Below are positions 42,762-55,631 of a stretch of DNA of 64,000 nucleotides, one piece after another. This stretch comes from Actinomadura opuntiae (GTDB lineage Bacteria; Actinomycetota; Actinomycetes; Streptosporangiales; Streptosporangiaceae), in NCBI RefSeq assembly GCF_030283205.1, contig NZ_JASNWF010000005.1, positions 310,001 to 374,000 of the forward strand. The letters run 5' to 3'. Numbering within the stretch: the stretch's first letter is position 1; each line of letters opens with the position of its first letter. Position numbers and translations under genes: made by a program. Below the pieces are notes generated by a model, which saw nothing but the letters and a program-made list of their open reading frames with translations, did not search any database and was not told the origin of the DNA.

Positions 42762-43696
42762 GCGGGTTCGCCGGCCGGCACGTCCTGTCGCTCGCCCCGT
42801 TCGGCCGCGGCGACCTGGAGGCGCTGTTCGACGCGGCCGACCAGGCGGGCCGCGAGCTCGCCAAGGGCGAGGTGGAGCAGGACCTGCACGGGAAGATCCT
42901 GATGTCGGCGTTCTTCGACAAGAGCACCCGCACCCGGCTCGCGCACGAGACCGCGATGCTGCGGCTCGGCGGGAGCGTCTCCGGGTTCGCCGACGCGGAG
43001 GTGACCCGCGCGTCCGGCAAGACGCAGGAGTCGTCGGCGGACGTGTTCCGGATGCTCGCGCTGTACGGCGACGTCATCGTCACGCGGCATCCGGTCACCG
43101 GCGAGCCCGCGCGGGCCGCCGAGGCCATCGACGGCGCGCTGATCATCAACGCGGGCGACGGCACCGGCGAGCACCCGACGCAGGCGCTCACCGACCTGTA
43201 CACGATCCGGCAGCGGTTCGGCCGCATCGACGGGCTGCGCATCGTGCTGGTCAACGACCTGCGGATGCGCTGCGTGAAGTCGCTGCTGCGCGGCCTCGCC
43301 AAGTACGACTGCGAGGTCGTCGGCGTGGCCGCGCCCGGCATGGACCTGGACCCGCTCGCCCGCGCCGAGTTCGAGGGCGCCGGCCGGACGATCCGGTTCC
43401 ACGACGACCTCATCGGCGTGCTGCCGGAGGCGGACGTCGTGTACTCCTCGCCGACCGTCGCCGCCGAGCTGGACGCCGCGGACCGCGCGCGGCCTCCGGC
43501 GGGCGAGCTGCCCCTCACCGGCGACCTGCTGGCCGCGGTGGCGCCGCCGGAGCTGGCCGTCCTGCATCCCCTGCCCCGCAAGGGGGAACTGGCGACGGAC
43601 GTGGACGGCACCCGGCACAACGCCTACTTCCAGCAGGCGGCCAACGGCGTCTCCCTGCGGATGGCGCTGCTCCGGCTGATGCTCGGCCGGGGCTGA
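42758..43696 (+). CDS. ATCase-like carbamoyltransferase with altered acceptor site
   Basis: 312 residues, same length as PyrB. The carbamoyl-phosphate site is complete: STRTR (56-60), Lys88 in the mobile loop, RHP (110-112), HPTQ (139-142), HPLPR (270-274), plus FQQAANGVSLRMALL at the end. The aspartate-binding motif of true aspartate carbamoyltransferases (TRVQxER) is absent; at the equivalent place is SSPTVAAEL (230-238). The GDLKYGRTVHSL segment reads NDLRMRCVKSLL. It should therefore transfer carbamoyl to an amine or similar acceptor other than aspartate. ATGA overlap with the ThiF-like gene; carAB lies in the same operon. Confidence 0.85.
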   Translation: MSGFAGRHVLSLAPFGRGDLEALFDAADQAGRELAKGEVEQDLHGKILMSAFFDKSTRTRLAHETAMLRLGGSVSGFADAEVTRASGKTQESSADVFRMLALYGDVIVTRHPVTGEPARAAEAIDGALIINAGDGTGEHPTQALTDLYTIRQRFGRIDGLRIVLVNDLRMRCVKSLLRGLAKYDCEVVGVAAPGMDLDPLARAEFEGAGRTIRFHDDLIGVLPEADVVYSSPTVAAELDAADRARPPAGELPLTGDLLAAVAPPELAVLHPLPRKGELATDVDGTRHNAYFQQAANGVSLRMALLRLMLGRG

Positions 43697-43756
43697 GACG
43701 CGGGTAGGCCGATGAGAGACACCCGGTACGACGGAGAAGGAAGGGGGGCCGGTTCG

Positions 43757-45169
43757 ATGACCGGCGGTGACGAGACGGGCGGCGGGTTCGCGTGGCGCCC
43801 GCTGATCGCGGTCTGCTTCGGCTGGTTCATGGTGATCGTGGACGCCACGATCGTCAACGTGGCGCTGCCCAAGCTCGGCGACGAGTTCGGCGCCTCGGTG
43901 TCCGGGCTGCAGTGGGTCGTCGACGGCTACACGGTGGTGTTCGCCGGGCTGCTGCTGTCGTCGGGCTGGCTCGGCGACCGGCTCGGCGGCAAGCGGGTCT
44001 TCCAGGCGGGCCTCGCCCTGTTCATCGCGGCGTCGGCGGCCTGCGGCCTCGCGCCCGGCCTGGCGTTCCTCGTGGGCGCGCGGGTGGTGCAGGGCGTGGG
44101 CGCGGCGCTGCTGGTGCCCTCGTCGCTGGCGCTGCTTCAGGGCAGCTACGACGACCGGCGCACCCGCGCCCGCGCCATCGGCATCTGGGCGATGGTCGGC
44201 GGGTTCGCGTCCGGCTCGGGCCCGCTGCTCGGCGGGCTGCTCGCCGACGGCCTCGGCTGGCGCTGGATCTTCTTCGTCAACGTCCCCGTCGGCCTGCTGG
44301 GGATGCTGCTGACCGCGCGCTGGGTGCACACCGGCGGGCACGGGCGCGAGGGCGGGCGGCTGGACGTGCCGGGCCAGCTGACCAGCGCCGTCGCGCTGCT
44401 GGCCATCACCGCGTCGATGGTGCGGGCGGGCCGCTCCGGCTGGCTCGACCCGCTGGTGCTCGGCGGGTTCGCGCTGTTCGCGGTGGCGGCCGCTCTGTTC
44501 GTGACGACCGAGGCGCGGGTGCGGGCGCCGATGCTGCCGCTGTCGCTGTTCCGCAGCCGCGAGCTGTCGGCGGCGACCGCGGTCGGCGGCCTCATGAACC
44601 TCGGGTTCTACGGCCAGCTGTTCGTGCTGACGCTGTACTTCCAGCAGATCCGCGACTACTCGCCGCTGATGACGGGGCTGGCGCTGCTGCCGCAGACCGG
44701 CGTCATCGCGTTCGGCTCCTGGCTCGGCGGGCGGGTGACCGCGCGCGGCGGGCCGCGGCTGCCGATGATCGTCGGGATGGCGACCGGCGCCGCCGGGTTC
44801 CTCGCCCTCACCGTCACCACCCGGACCGTCCCGTACGCCGAGCTGGTGGTGCCGATGATGGCGACCGGGTTCGGGATCTCCTTCACCATGCCCGCGGCGA
44901 CCGCGGCCGTGGTGGAGGGGGCCCCGCCCGAGCGCACCGGCATCGCGTCCGGGACGCTCAACGCCGCCCGGCAGGTCGGCGGCGCCATCGGCATCGCGCT
45001 GCTCGGCGCGTTCGTCGCGGGCGGCAAGGCCGACTTCGTCCCGGGCCTGCGCGTCGCGGTGGTCGTCGCCGGCGCCGCGTACGCGCTCGGCGCGCTGCTC
45101 GCGCTGTCGGTGCCACGGCCGCGGCGCGAGGCCGCCGAGGAGGCGGAGATGGCCGGGGCGCGCCGCTGA
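43757..45169 (+). CDS. MFS exporter, DHA2 (14-TM) family
   Basis: 470 residues from the ATG at 43757, preceded by AAGGAAGGGGGG; an ATG 45 bases earlier is less likely. The DHA2 hallmark DATIVNVALPKLGDEFG near 27-43 and motif A LGDRLGGKRVFQAGL near 73-87 are present, with QGVGAALLVPSSLALLQG and 14 predicted helices. Members expel antibiotics and other small molecules using the proton gradient. In this operon it is the probable exporter of the carbamoylated product or a self-resistance pump. Confidence 0.92.
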   Translation: MTGGDETGGGFAWRPLIAVCFGWFMVIVDATIVNVALPKLGDEFGASVSGLQWVVDGYTVVFAGLLLSSGWLGDRLGGKRVFQAGLALFIAASAACGLAPGLAFLVGARVVQGVGAALLVPSSLALLQGSYDDRRTRARAIGIWAMVGGFASGSGPLLGGLLADGLGWRWIFFVNVPVGLLGMLLTARWVHTGGHGREGGRLDVPGQLTSAVALLAITASMVRAGRSGWLDPLVLGGFALFAVAAALFVTTEARVRAPMLPLSLFRSRELSAATAVGGLMNLGFYGQLFVLTLYFQQIRDYSPLMTGLALLPQTGVIAFGSWLGGRVTARGGPRLPMIVGMATGAAGFLALTVTTRTVPYAELVVPMMATGFGISFTMPAATAAVVEGAPPERTGIASGTLNAARQVGGAIGIALLGAFVAGGKADFVPGLRVAVVVAGAAYALGALLALSVPRPRREAAEEAEMAGARR

Positions 45170-45234
45170 CCGGCCCGCCCCGGCCCCCACCCCCACGAGT
45201 TCGTTCCCCAGCCTCACCAGGAAGGAAGGATCCG

Positions 45235-46455
45235 GTGCGGACGCTGCGCTCTGCCCGCATGTCCGACGTCACCTACGAGATACGGGGCCCGCTGCTGCGG
45301 CTGGCCCAGCAACTGGAACGCGACGGCGAGAAGGTCGTCAAGCTGAACATCGGGGACCCGGCCGCGTTCGGCGTCCCGGTCCCGCCGGAGGTGGTCGACG
45401 CGGCGCGCGCCGGCGTCGCCGACTCGACCGGCTACGGCGACGCGCAGGGCCTGCTCCCCGCGCGGGAGGCGATCGCGGCGGACTACGCGCGCAAGGGCCT
45501 GTCCGGCGTCACCCCGGCGGACGTGTTCCTCGGCAACGGCGTGTCGGAGCTGGTGTCGATGGCGCTGCAGGCCCTGCTCGACCCGGGCGACCAGGTCCTC
45601 GTCCCCGCCCCCGACTACCCGCTGTGGACGGCGGCGACGACGCTGGCGGGCGGCGAGCCCGTGCACTACCTGTGCGACGAGGGCGCGGACTGGCGACCCG
45701 ACCTCGCCGATCTCAGCGCCAAGATCACCGACCGGACCCGGGCCGTGGTGATCATCAATCCGAACAACCCGACCGGCGCGGTGTGGCCGCGCGAGACGCT
45801 GGAGCGCATCACCACCCTCGCGGGCGCGCACGGGCTGGTCGTCATGGCCGACGAGATCTACGACGAGATCCTGTACGACGGCGCCGCGCACGTGCCCGCC
45901 GCCACCCTCGCGCCCGACCTGCCCTGCCTCACCTTCGGCGGGCTGTCCAAGCGCTACCGGGTGCCGGGGTTCCGGTGCGGCTGGATGGCGATCTCCGGCC
46001 CGCGCGCGCTGACCGCCGACTACGCCGAAGCGCTGGAGACGCTGGCGTGCCTGCGGCTGTGCCCGAACGTGGTGGCGCAGCACGCGGTGCCCGCCGCGCT
46101 GCGCGACACCGGGAGCATCCGCGCGCTCACCGCGCCCGGCGGCCGGCTGGCCGAGCAGCGCGACCGGTGCTGGGAGCTGCTGACCGCCATCCCCGGCGTG
46201 AGCTGCGTGAAGCCGCAGGGCTCCTTCTACGCCTTCCCCCGGCTGGACCCGCGCGTCCACCCGCTGGCCGACGACGGCCGGTTCGCCCTGGACCTGCTCC
46301 GCGAGGAGAAGGTGCTGATCGTCCAGGGCAGCGGGCTCGGCTGGCCGCGGCACGACCACTTCCGGATCGTGACGCTGCCGCCCGTCGGCGACCTCGACGA
46401 GACGGCCGCGCGGATCGCGCGCTTCCTCGAGCGGCGGCCCGCGCTCGCCTCCTGA
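45235..46455 (+). CDS. AlaA-type PLP-dependent aminotransferase
   Basis: 406 residues from a GTG behind GGAAGGAAGGA; the N-terminus [19 protein letters not shown] matches the start of the AlaA family. Fold type I aminotransferase: [11 protein letters not shown] near 38, [24 protein letters not shown] near 178-188, [12 protein letters not shown], and [17 protein letters not shown] near 236-252 with the PLP Lys. Uses glutamate/alanine-type amino donors with a 2-oxo acid. Same operon as carAB and the carbamoyltransferase; could make or recycle the amino-acid precursor. Confidence 0.9.
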   Translation: MRTLRSARMSDVTYEIRGPLLRLAQQLERDGEKVVKLNIGDPAAFGVPVPPEVVDAARAGVADSTGYGDAQGLLPAREAIAADYARKGLSGVTPADVFLGNGVSELVSMALQALLDPGDQVLVPAPDYPLWTAATTLAGGEPVHYLCDEGADWRPDLADLSAKITDRTRAVVIINPNNPTGAVWPRETLERITTLAGAHGLVVMADEIYDEILYDGAAHVPAATLAPDLPCLTFGGLSKRYRVPGFRCGWMAISGPRALTADYAEALETLACLRLCPNVVAQHAVPAALRDTGSIRALTAPGGRLAEQRDRCWELLTAIPGVSCVKPQGSFYAFPRLDPRVHPLADDGRFALDLLREEKVLIVQGSGLGWPRHDHFRIVTLPPVGDLDETAARIARFLERRPALAS

Positions 46456-46498
46456 CCCCTTCCATCCCCCCGAACCGACCGACCAGAGGAGGACGCCC

Positions 46499-47548
<1,050 letters not shown>

Positions 47549-47549
47549 C

Positions 47550-50731
<3,182 letters not shown>

Positions 50732-50735
<4 letters not shown>

Positions 50736-51487
50736 GCGAGCGGCCGCGCGCGGCGGAGGCGATGCTCACCGCCCTCCAGGACCTGCCGCCCCACGCGCTG
50801 ACCTGGTGCGGCGGCTGGACCGTCCACCATGTCGGCGCGCACATCGCGGGCAACTACATCGAGGCGCTGCGGCACATCGAGGCCTACGCCGAGGGCAGCC
50901 CGCTGACCTCGACCCGCTCGTTCGAGGAGCGCGAGCCGCCGCTGCGGGCGCTGCCCGACGAGCGGCTGCTCGCCACCGTCGAGCAGGCCGAGGAGCGGAT
51001 GCGCCGCGCCGCCGAGGCCGTCCTCGCCGACGACCCCGACGCCGAGCTGACCTGGACGGGCCGCCGCTTCCGGGTCGCCGACTTCCCCTCCCACATGCGC
51101 AACGAGTGCGCCCTGCACCGCTGGGACCTGGTCGGCGACGACGAGACCAGCGTCGAGCTGCTGTCGGACCCGAAGCTGCTGGAGCACTCGGTGACCGCGG
51201 TGGGCGCGGGGCCGCTGTGCGCCCGCGGCCTGCGCGCCGTGGACGGGTCCGGCCCGTTCTCGGCCCGGCTGCGCACCGAGGGGCAGCCGGACCTGCTGGT
51301 CGAGGTCGACGGCGGCGAGCCGGCGCTGTCGCTGGCCGAGCCGTCCGGGGAGGCCACCGTCGTCGGCGACCAGGCGGCGCGGCTGCTCATGGTGTGGGGG
51401 CGCGTCCCCTCGCCGCCGATGCGGCTGCGCCGCGTCGGGCCGCAGGACGACAGCGACCGGCTCCAGGCGCTCTTCGCCGGCTACTGA
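50732..51487 (+). CDS. Maleylpyruvate isomerase-family (MDMPI/DinB-like) protein
   Basis: 251 residues from a GTG overlapping the carB stop. Mycothiol-dependent maleylpyruvate isomerase N-terminal four-helix bundle with metal-ligand candidates: [21 protein letters not shown] near 30-50, [17 protein letters not shown] near 125-141 (E-x-x-x-H-x-W-D). The C-terminal half is a beta-rich MDMPI_C/SCP2-like domain ([46 protein letters not shown]). Family members use a metal and a thiol cofactor, often mycothiol. Coupling to carB puts it in the carbamoyl operon as a tailoring or detoxifying enzyme. Confidence 0.87.
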
Positions 51488-52212
51488 CCGGCGGGATCCG
51501 TCGCGGTCGGACCCGTCGCGGTCGGATCCGTCGCGGCGGGGTCCGGCGCGGCGGGCCGGTTCCCGAAGGCGCCGGCGTCCCACAGGGTGCGGACGTTGCG
51601 GACGAGCGGCGGGCCGACGGCGCGCAGCGCGTCCACGTCGTTGTCGGCGACCGCGTTCGTCACCAGGGTGCTGGTCGCCGCGACGATCATCCGGCAGGTG
51701 AAGCGGCCCGCCTCGTCCCGCGCGCCGAGCATGTCGGCGAGCACGTCGGTGATCGTGTTCTGGAGGTCCGCGCGCCGCCGGACCGCCTCCGGTCCGGCGG
51801 CGTACACCTCCACCAGGAACAGCCGGGTGTAGGGCAGCTCGATGGCGAGGGCCTCGAGGTAGGCGGTGAACGCCTGCTCGAACCGGTCCATCGGTCCGCC
51901 GCCGGAGCCCGGCGCGGGCACCCCGTCCCCGCCGGCGCCGATCATCTCCAGCAGGTGCTGGAGCAGCAGGTCTCGCGCGACGTCGAAGGCGGCCATGAAG
52001 CAGTCGAGCTTGCTGTCGAACACCTGGTAGAAGCTCTGCCGCGACACCCCGGACCGCTGGAGGACGTCCGCGACCGAGGTGGCGACGTATCCCTTCTCGG
52101 CCATCACCTCGGCCATCGCGGCGCACAGCCGCGACCGCTGGATCCGTTCCACTTCCTCGGGTGACAGCGCCGAGCGCCCTCTGGGCAGCCGGCGCGGCGA
52201 TGAGTCCGACAC
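51481..52212 (-). CDS. TetR-family regulator converging on the carbamoyl operon
   Basis: 243 residues from a GTG with AAGGTG upstream. Helix-turn-helix at about 22-72 (RIQRSRLCAAMAEVMAEKGYVATSVADVLQRSGVSRQSFYQVFDSKLDCFMAAF). C-terminal ligand domain with PYTRLFLVEVYAAGPEAVRRRADLQ near 130. The last 30 residues are a degenerate DPTAT repeat. The 3' end overlaps the MDMPI gene by 7 bases. It may regulate the convergent operon or an upstream gene. Confidence 0.88.
   Translation of the reverse strand: MSDSSPRRLPRGRSALSPEEVERIQRSRLCAAMAEVMAEKGYVATSVADVLQRSGVSRQSFYQVFDSKLDCFMAAFDVARDLLLQHLLEMIGAGGDGVPAPGSGGGPMDRFEQAFTAYLEALAIELPYTRLFLVEVYAAGPEAVRRRADLQNTITDVLADMLGARDEAGRFTCRMIVAATSTLVTNAVADNDVDALRAVGPPLVRNVRTLWDAGAFGNRPAAPDPAATDPTATGPTATDPAGQ
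51495..51554. repeat. Four 15-bp tandem units in the TetR gene 3' end
   Basis: Units GATCCGTCGCGGTCG, GACCCGTCGCGGTCG, GATCCGTCGCGGCGG and GGTCCGGCGCGGCGG at 51495-51554 encode the Asp-Pro-(Thr/Ala)-Ala-Thr-like tail on the minus strand. Confidence 0.85.
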
Positions 52213-52259
52213 GCGTTCACCTTACGGCCACCCCGCCCTGACATGGCACTACGCGCGTG

Positions 52260-53093
52260 TCAGGGCTTGCGGGCCACGCCCGCCGGGATCCAGGTGTGCG
52301 ACGGGTCGACCTCGGCGGGGTTCTTGCTTCCCCAGACGTCGACGTAGGACAGGCCGGGCGGGGCGTCCTCGTGCGGCGGGAGGTACTCCCAGCCGTCGAA
52401 GAACCGGTCGATCTCCTTGAACGTCCGGAAGTTCAGGCGCGCGGTGACGTTGCGGTAGACCTCGTTGAACCGCTCGATCTTGTCGCGACGCTGCCCGTCG
52501 GCGGTGACGTGCGACAGGGCGAGGTAGCTGCCGGACGGGACCGCGTCGAGGTACTGGCGCAGCAGCTTCCACGGGTCCTGGCCGGGGTCGACGAAATGCC
52601 AGATGGCGACGTGCATGTAGCCGACGGGCCGGTCGAAGTCGATGAGCCGCCGCACCTCGGCGTCGCCGAGGACGGACGCGGGGTCGGCGATGTCGGCATC
52701 GACGTAGGCGACGTTGGTCTCGCCGCTGCGGCGGAGCATGTCGCGCGACATGTCCAGGACGACGGGGTCGTTGTCGACGTAGACGACCTTCGCGTCCGGG
52801 TGGACGACCTGGACGACCTCGTGGGTGTTCCACGCGGTCGGGATGCCGGAGCCGAGGTCGATGAACTGGTCGACGCCGGCCCGCGCGATGACGCCCGCCG
52901 CCCGCTGCAGGAATATGCGGTTGGCCTGCGCCATGTAATGCAGTTCCGGAACCTTCTCCTGCAGTTTGCGGGCGGCCTCCTCGTCGGCGGGGGTGTGGTG
53001 CCGGCCATTGAGGAAGTAGTCGTAGATCCGTCCCGCGGAGGCGACGCCGGGACCGCTTCGCGATGCGCCCTTGGGGTGGGAATGGCTGTCCAT
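52260..53093 (-). CDS. SAM-dependent methyltransferase, DUF574 family
   Basis: 277 residues; AAGGAAG precedes the ATG. Same family as the 20780 gene: AGRIYDYFLNGRHHTPADEEAARKL near 20-44, MAQANRIFLQRAAGVIA, QFIDLGSGIPTAWNTHEVVQ near 74-93 (SAM motif I), VYVDNDPVVLD, and RPVGYMHVAIWHFVDP. C-terminus FFDGWEYLPPHEDAPPG is usual. Located next to an XRE-DUF397 pair, a frequent association in this group of bacteria. Substrate unknown. Confidence 0.92.
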   Translation of the reverse strand: MDSHSHPKGASRSGPGVASAGRIYDYFLNGRHHTPADEEAARKLQEKVPELHYMAQANRIFLQRAAGVIARAGVDQFIDLGSGIPTAWNTHEVVQVVHPDAKVVYVDNDPVVLDMSRDMLRRSGETNVAYVDADIADPASVLGDAEVRRLIDFDRPVGYMHVAIWHFVDPGQDPWKLLRQYLDAVPSGSYLALSHVTADGQRRDKIERFNEVYRNVTARLNFRTFKEIDRFFDGWEYLPPHEDAPPGLSYVDVWGSKNPAEVDPSHTWIPAGVARKP

Positions 53094-53128
53094 CGTCTTC
53101 CTTGGGGAGGATCGGGGAAATGGGGGGA

Positions 53129-53157
53129 GGCACCCGGCGACGGCGTCCCCGGGTGCC
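53129..53157. terminator. Hairpin between DUF397 and methyltransferase genes
   Basis: Perfect 9-base arms GGCACCCGG (53129-53137) and CCGGGTGCC (53149-53157) with an 11-base loop, 22 bases beyond the DUF397 stop on the minus strand. Should separate the XRE-DUF397 pair from the methyltransferase gene. Confidence 0.65.
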
Positions 53158-53178
53158 CTTTCGTCCCTCGTCAGGCGC

Positions 53179-53388
53179 TCACAGGTCGAAACGGCCCGCC
53201 TTCACCCGGTCGGCGAATTCGCGCCAGCTCGCGTCGTCGAACACCAGCGTGCCGCCGTCGCGGTCCGTGGTGTCGCGGACTCCGATGACCCGGTCGCCGC
53301 CGCCGACCTCAACGCAGGCGTCCTGCGCGGCATTCGACCGCGACGATTTCCGCCAGGTCCCGGGGGTGATCACATCACGATTCCTCAT
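53179..53388 (-). CDS. DUF397-domain protein
   Basis: 69 residues. DUF397 pattern: TWRKSSRSNAAQDACVEVGGGDRVIGVRDTTDRDGGTLVFDDASWREFADRV. The ATG lies inside the 3' end of the XRE gene (14-base overlap), the classical XRE-DUF397 arrangement; the two are translationally coupled and probably form an interacting pair like Scr1/Scr2. Confidence 0.9.
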   Translation of the reverse strand: MRNRDVITPGTWRKSSRSNAAQDACVEVGGGDRVIGVRDTTDRDGGTLVFDDASWREFADRVKAGRFDL

Positions 53389-54241
53389 GCGGGGTAATCC
53401 CTTCCATCTCTTTCTCGAGGAACTCCGTCGTCTGTTTCGGGGTCAGCGCCTTGGCCTGGAGCCAGGCCCAGACCTGCTCGTAGCGGGCGACGCCCGTTCC
53501 GGTCTCGACCCGGGAGCGGCCGGTGACCGAGCCCTCGACGAACACCCCGGCGCCGATCACCGGCGAGTCGAAGTCGAAGGCCATGAACGAGCCGAGCGCG
53601 GGGTGCGGGCCGGCGCCGAACGGCATCACCTGGATGGTCGCGGCGGGCGGCGGCACCAGCAGGCGGGCGATCTGCGCGCGGCGCAGCGCGGGCCCGCCCG
53701 GCATCCGCCGCAGCGCACTCTCGTCGATCATGAAGACGGCCTCGCGGACCGAGCCGCCGAACACCGCGGCCTGCCGCCCCATCCGCAGCTCGACACCGGA
53801 GTCCACGCGGGGCGGCGAGACGCTCGGGTCGACGGCCTGGATGACCTGCCGGGCGTACTCGGGGGTCTGCAGGAGGCCGGGAATTGCGGTCAGGTCCCAG
53901 GCGCGAATGCGGACGGCCGCCATCTCCATGCCGAGCAGTTCGGCGGTGGCGTCGGGCCAGTCCCCGTTGCCGTTCCACCAGCCCGGCCGGCTGGCCCGAT
54001 CGCGCAATTCTTCTAGTTCGTCCTGTTTGTCGGGCGGAACTCCGTAATGCGCGCAGAGCCCGCGCAGCACGATGACACTGGGCGTGACCTCGGCGTTCTC
54101 CCACCGTCTGACGGTCTGCGGATGGACGCCGAGATCCTTGGCGATACCGGCCACCGACTCTCCGGACGCCTTGCGGGCATTGGCGAGCGCATTGCCGAGC
54201 AGCCAGCCCGACAGCACCGGCCCGTCGTCACCGGGAGTCAT
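53375..54241 (-). CDS. XRE-family regulator with DUF5753 (Scr1-type)
   Basis: 288 residues. Helix-turn-helix about 13-68 (LLGNALANARKASGESVAGIAKDLGVHPQTVRRWENAEVTPS), then DUF5753: RDRASRPGWWNGNGDWPD, IPGLLQTPEYARQVIQAV near 120-137, DESALRRMPGGPALRRAQIARLL near 177. Overlaps the downstream DUF397 gene. AT-rich DNA with GCATTATGC-like elements upstream of its start is a probable self-binding region. Confidence 0.92.
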   Translation of the reverse strand: MTPGDDGPVLSGWLLGNALANARKASGESVAGIAKDLGVHPQTVRRWENAEVTPSVIVLRGLCAHYGVPPDKQDELEELRDRASRPGWWNGNGDWPDATAELLGMEMAAVRIRAWDLTAIPGLLQTPEYARQVIQAVDPSVSPPRVDSGVELRMGRQAAVFGGSVREAVFMIDESALRRMPGGPALRRAQIARLLVPPPAATIQVMPFGAGPHPALGSFMAFDFDSPVIGAGVFVEGSVTGRSRVETGTGVARYEQVWAWLQAKALTPKQTTEFLEKEMEGITPHEES

Positions 54242-54280
54242 GCTCCGTGTCTACACCGCGGTCATCACACGATGCAACCC

Positions 54281-54333
54281 GCATTATGCAGCTTTTGCCC
54301 GGCGATCTTTATCGCGCGCAAATGATCATTATG
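54281..54333. promoter_or_regulatory. GCATTATGC-type elements upstream of the XRE gene
   Basis: GCATTATGC (54281-54289) and the palindrome AATGATCATT running into ATTATGC (54321-54334) lie 40-93 bp upstream of the XRE start, in an AT-rich pocket. Further right are two TTGACA hexamers (54354 and 54369 areas), possible -35 elements for the rightward gene. Confidence 0.35.
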
Positions 54334-54460
54334 CGCCGGGCGCCGTGTCAATTGACATGAAGCGCTTGACACACTGCGCGACGCGTAGGAATGTCTTTCG
54401 CAAGGAGTCAGCGTCGCCCGACCTGGCCGTCAGACATCGCCACCGGTCACGGGAGCCCGC

Positions 54461-54919
54461 ATGACGATGAGCGCACTCGCCGAGCCCCGGCACCCCGTCC
54501 CGCGCGGACGCGCGGCGGCGGACGGCGGGGGCGCGGACGGCGGCGCCGGCCCGGACGGGGCGCAGGAGTACGCGCGCCGGCTCATGTCCCGGCTCGCCGC
54601 CCTCGGCCTGCGCACCTCGGGCCCGTGGGAGAGCCCCGCGCCGCCGGACCCGCCGTCCCCGATGGCGGTCTCGGCGCAGTGCGTGCAGGTCGAGCCCTAC
54701 GTCGGGCGCACCGTGTGGCTGCTGCCGCCGCCCGGCGACCCGGCCGGCGACCGGGACGCGGGCCTGTACTGGCACTGGCAGCGGCCCCGCCGCAACCGCC
54801 GCGGCCACCCGATCGCCCGCTGGTTCCAGCCGTTCTGCCCGGCGGCCGACCCGGAGAAGGCCGCCACCGCGATCTCCGAGGCGATCTTCGCCGACGTCCG
54901 CAGGCGGCGCCGCCGCTAG
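54461..54919 (+). CDS. Hypothetical protein beside XRE/DUF397 pair
   Basis: 152 residues; GGGAG lies 6 bases before the ATG. The first about 30 residues are low-complexity Gly/Ala/Asp. The rest contains EYARRLMSRLAALGLRT, VSAQCVQVEPYVGRTVWLLPPPGDPAGDRDAGLYWHWQRPRRNRRGHPIARWFQPFCPAADPEKAATAISEAIF, with conserved-looking Trp and Cys residues and a poly-Arg end. Proteins like this are often next to XRE/DUF397 pairs in actinomycetes. No fold or function recognised. Divergent from the XRE gene. Confidence 0.75.
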   Translation: MTMSALAEPRHPVPRGRAAADGGGADGGAGPDGAQEYARRLMSRLAALGLRTSGPWESPAPPDPPSPMAVSAQCVQVEPYVGRTVWLLPPPGDPAGDRDAGLYWHWQRPRRNRRGHPIARWFQPFCPAADPEKAATAISEAIFADVRRRRRR

Positions 54920-54955
54920 CGCGGCGGGCCGCCCATCCTCCGGACTACCTGCGGC

Positions 54956-55603
54956 TCACCACCGGTCCACGTGGAGGATCTCCTCCAGCGGGACGCGCGG
55001 TGCGGGGCGGAACGTCTCGCCGGTGTAGTACGCGGTCGGGACGAGCGCGCCCTGCCGCACGTCGTCCGGCAGGCCGAGGACGTCCGCGACCTCCTGCTCG
55101 TAGGCCAGGTGCAGCGTCGTCCACGCCGTGCCGAGGCCGCGCGCCCGCGCCGCCAGCGCGTAGTTCCAGACCGCCGGGAGCAGCGACCCCCACAGCCCGG
55201 CCTGGTTGCCCTCCGGCAGCTTCCCGCCGTGCAGCCGCAGGCACGGGATCACCAGCACCGGCACGTCGCCCATCCGCTCGGCCAGGTAGGCGGCGCTGTC
55301 GCCGACCCGGCGCTGCACCTGCTCGCGGTCCGGGTCGCCGGCGTACAGGCTCGCGGCCGTGCCGCCGGACGCGGCGTACGCGGCGAACGCGCGCCGGTAG
55401 TACTCGCCGATCGCCTTCCGCTTCTCGGTGTCGGTGACGACGATCCAGTGCCAGCCCTGCCGGTTGCTCCCGCTCGGCGCCTGGACGGCGATCTCCAGGC
55501 ACTCGCGCACGAGGTCCATCGGCACCGGGCGGGCCAGGTCGAGGCGCTTGCGCACCGTACGGGTGGTGGTCAGCAGTTCGTCCGGGCTCAGCGGAAGAGT
55601 CAT
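54956..55603 (-). CDS. Nitroreductase-family protein
   Basis: 215 residues. FMN-binding nitroreductase fold: TTRTVRKRLDLARPVPMDLVRECLEIAVQAPSGSNRQGWHWIVVTDTEKRKAIGEYY near 13-68 (R-x-x-R and APSGSNRQ bind FMN), then LPAVWNYALAARARGLGTAWTTLHL near 143-167 and YYTGETFRPAPRVPLEEILH. Reduces nitro or quinone compounds with NAD(P)H. Convergent with the preceding hypothetical gene; no operon partner. Confidence 0.92.
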   Translation of the reverse strand: MTLPLSPDELLTTTRTVRKRLDLARPVPMDLVRECLEIAVQAPSGSNRQGWHWIVVTDTEKRKAIGEYYRRAFAAYAASGGTAASLYAGDPDREQVQRRVGDSAAYLAERMGDVPVLVIPCLRLHGGKLPEGNQAGLWGSLLPAVWNYALAARARGLGTAWTTLHLAYEQEVADVLGLPDDVRQGALVPTAYYTGETFRPAPRVPLEEILHVDRW

Positions 55604-55631
55604 GATCCCAGTATCGACGGCCGGGCGCGGG

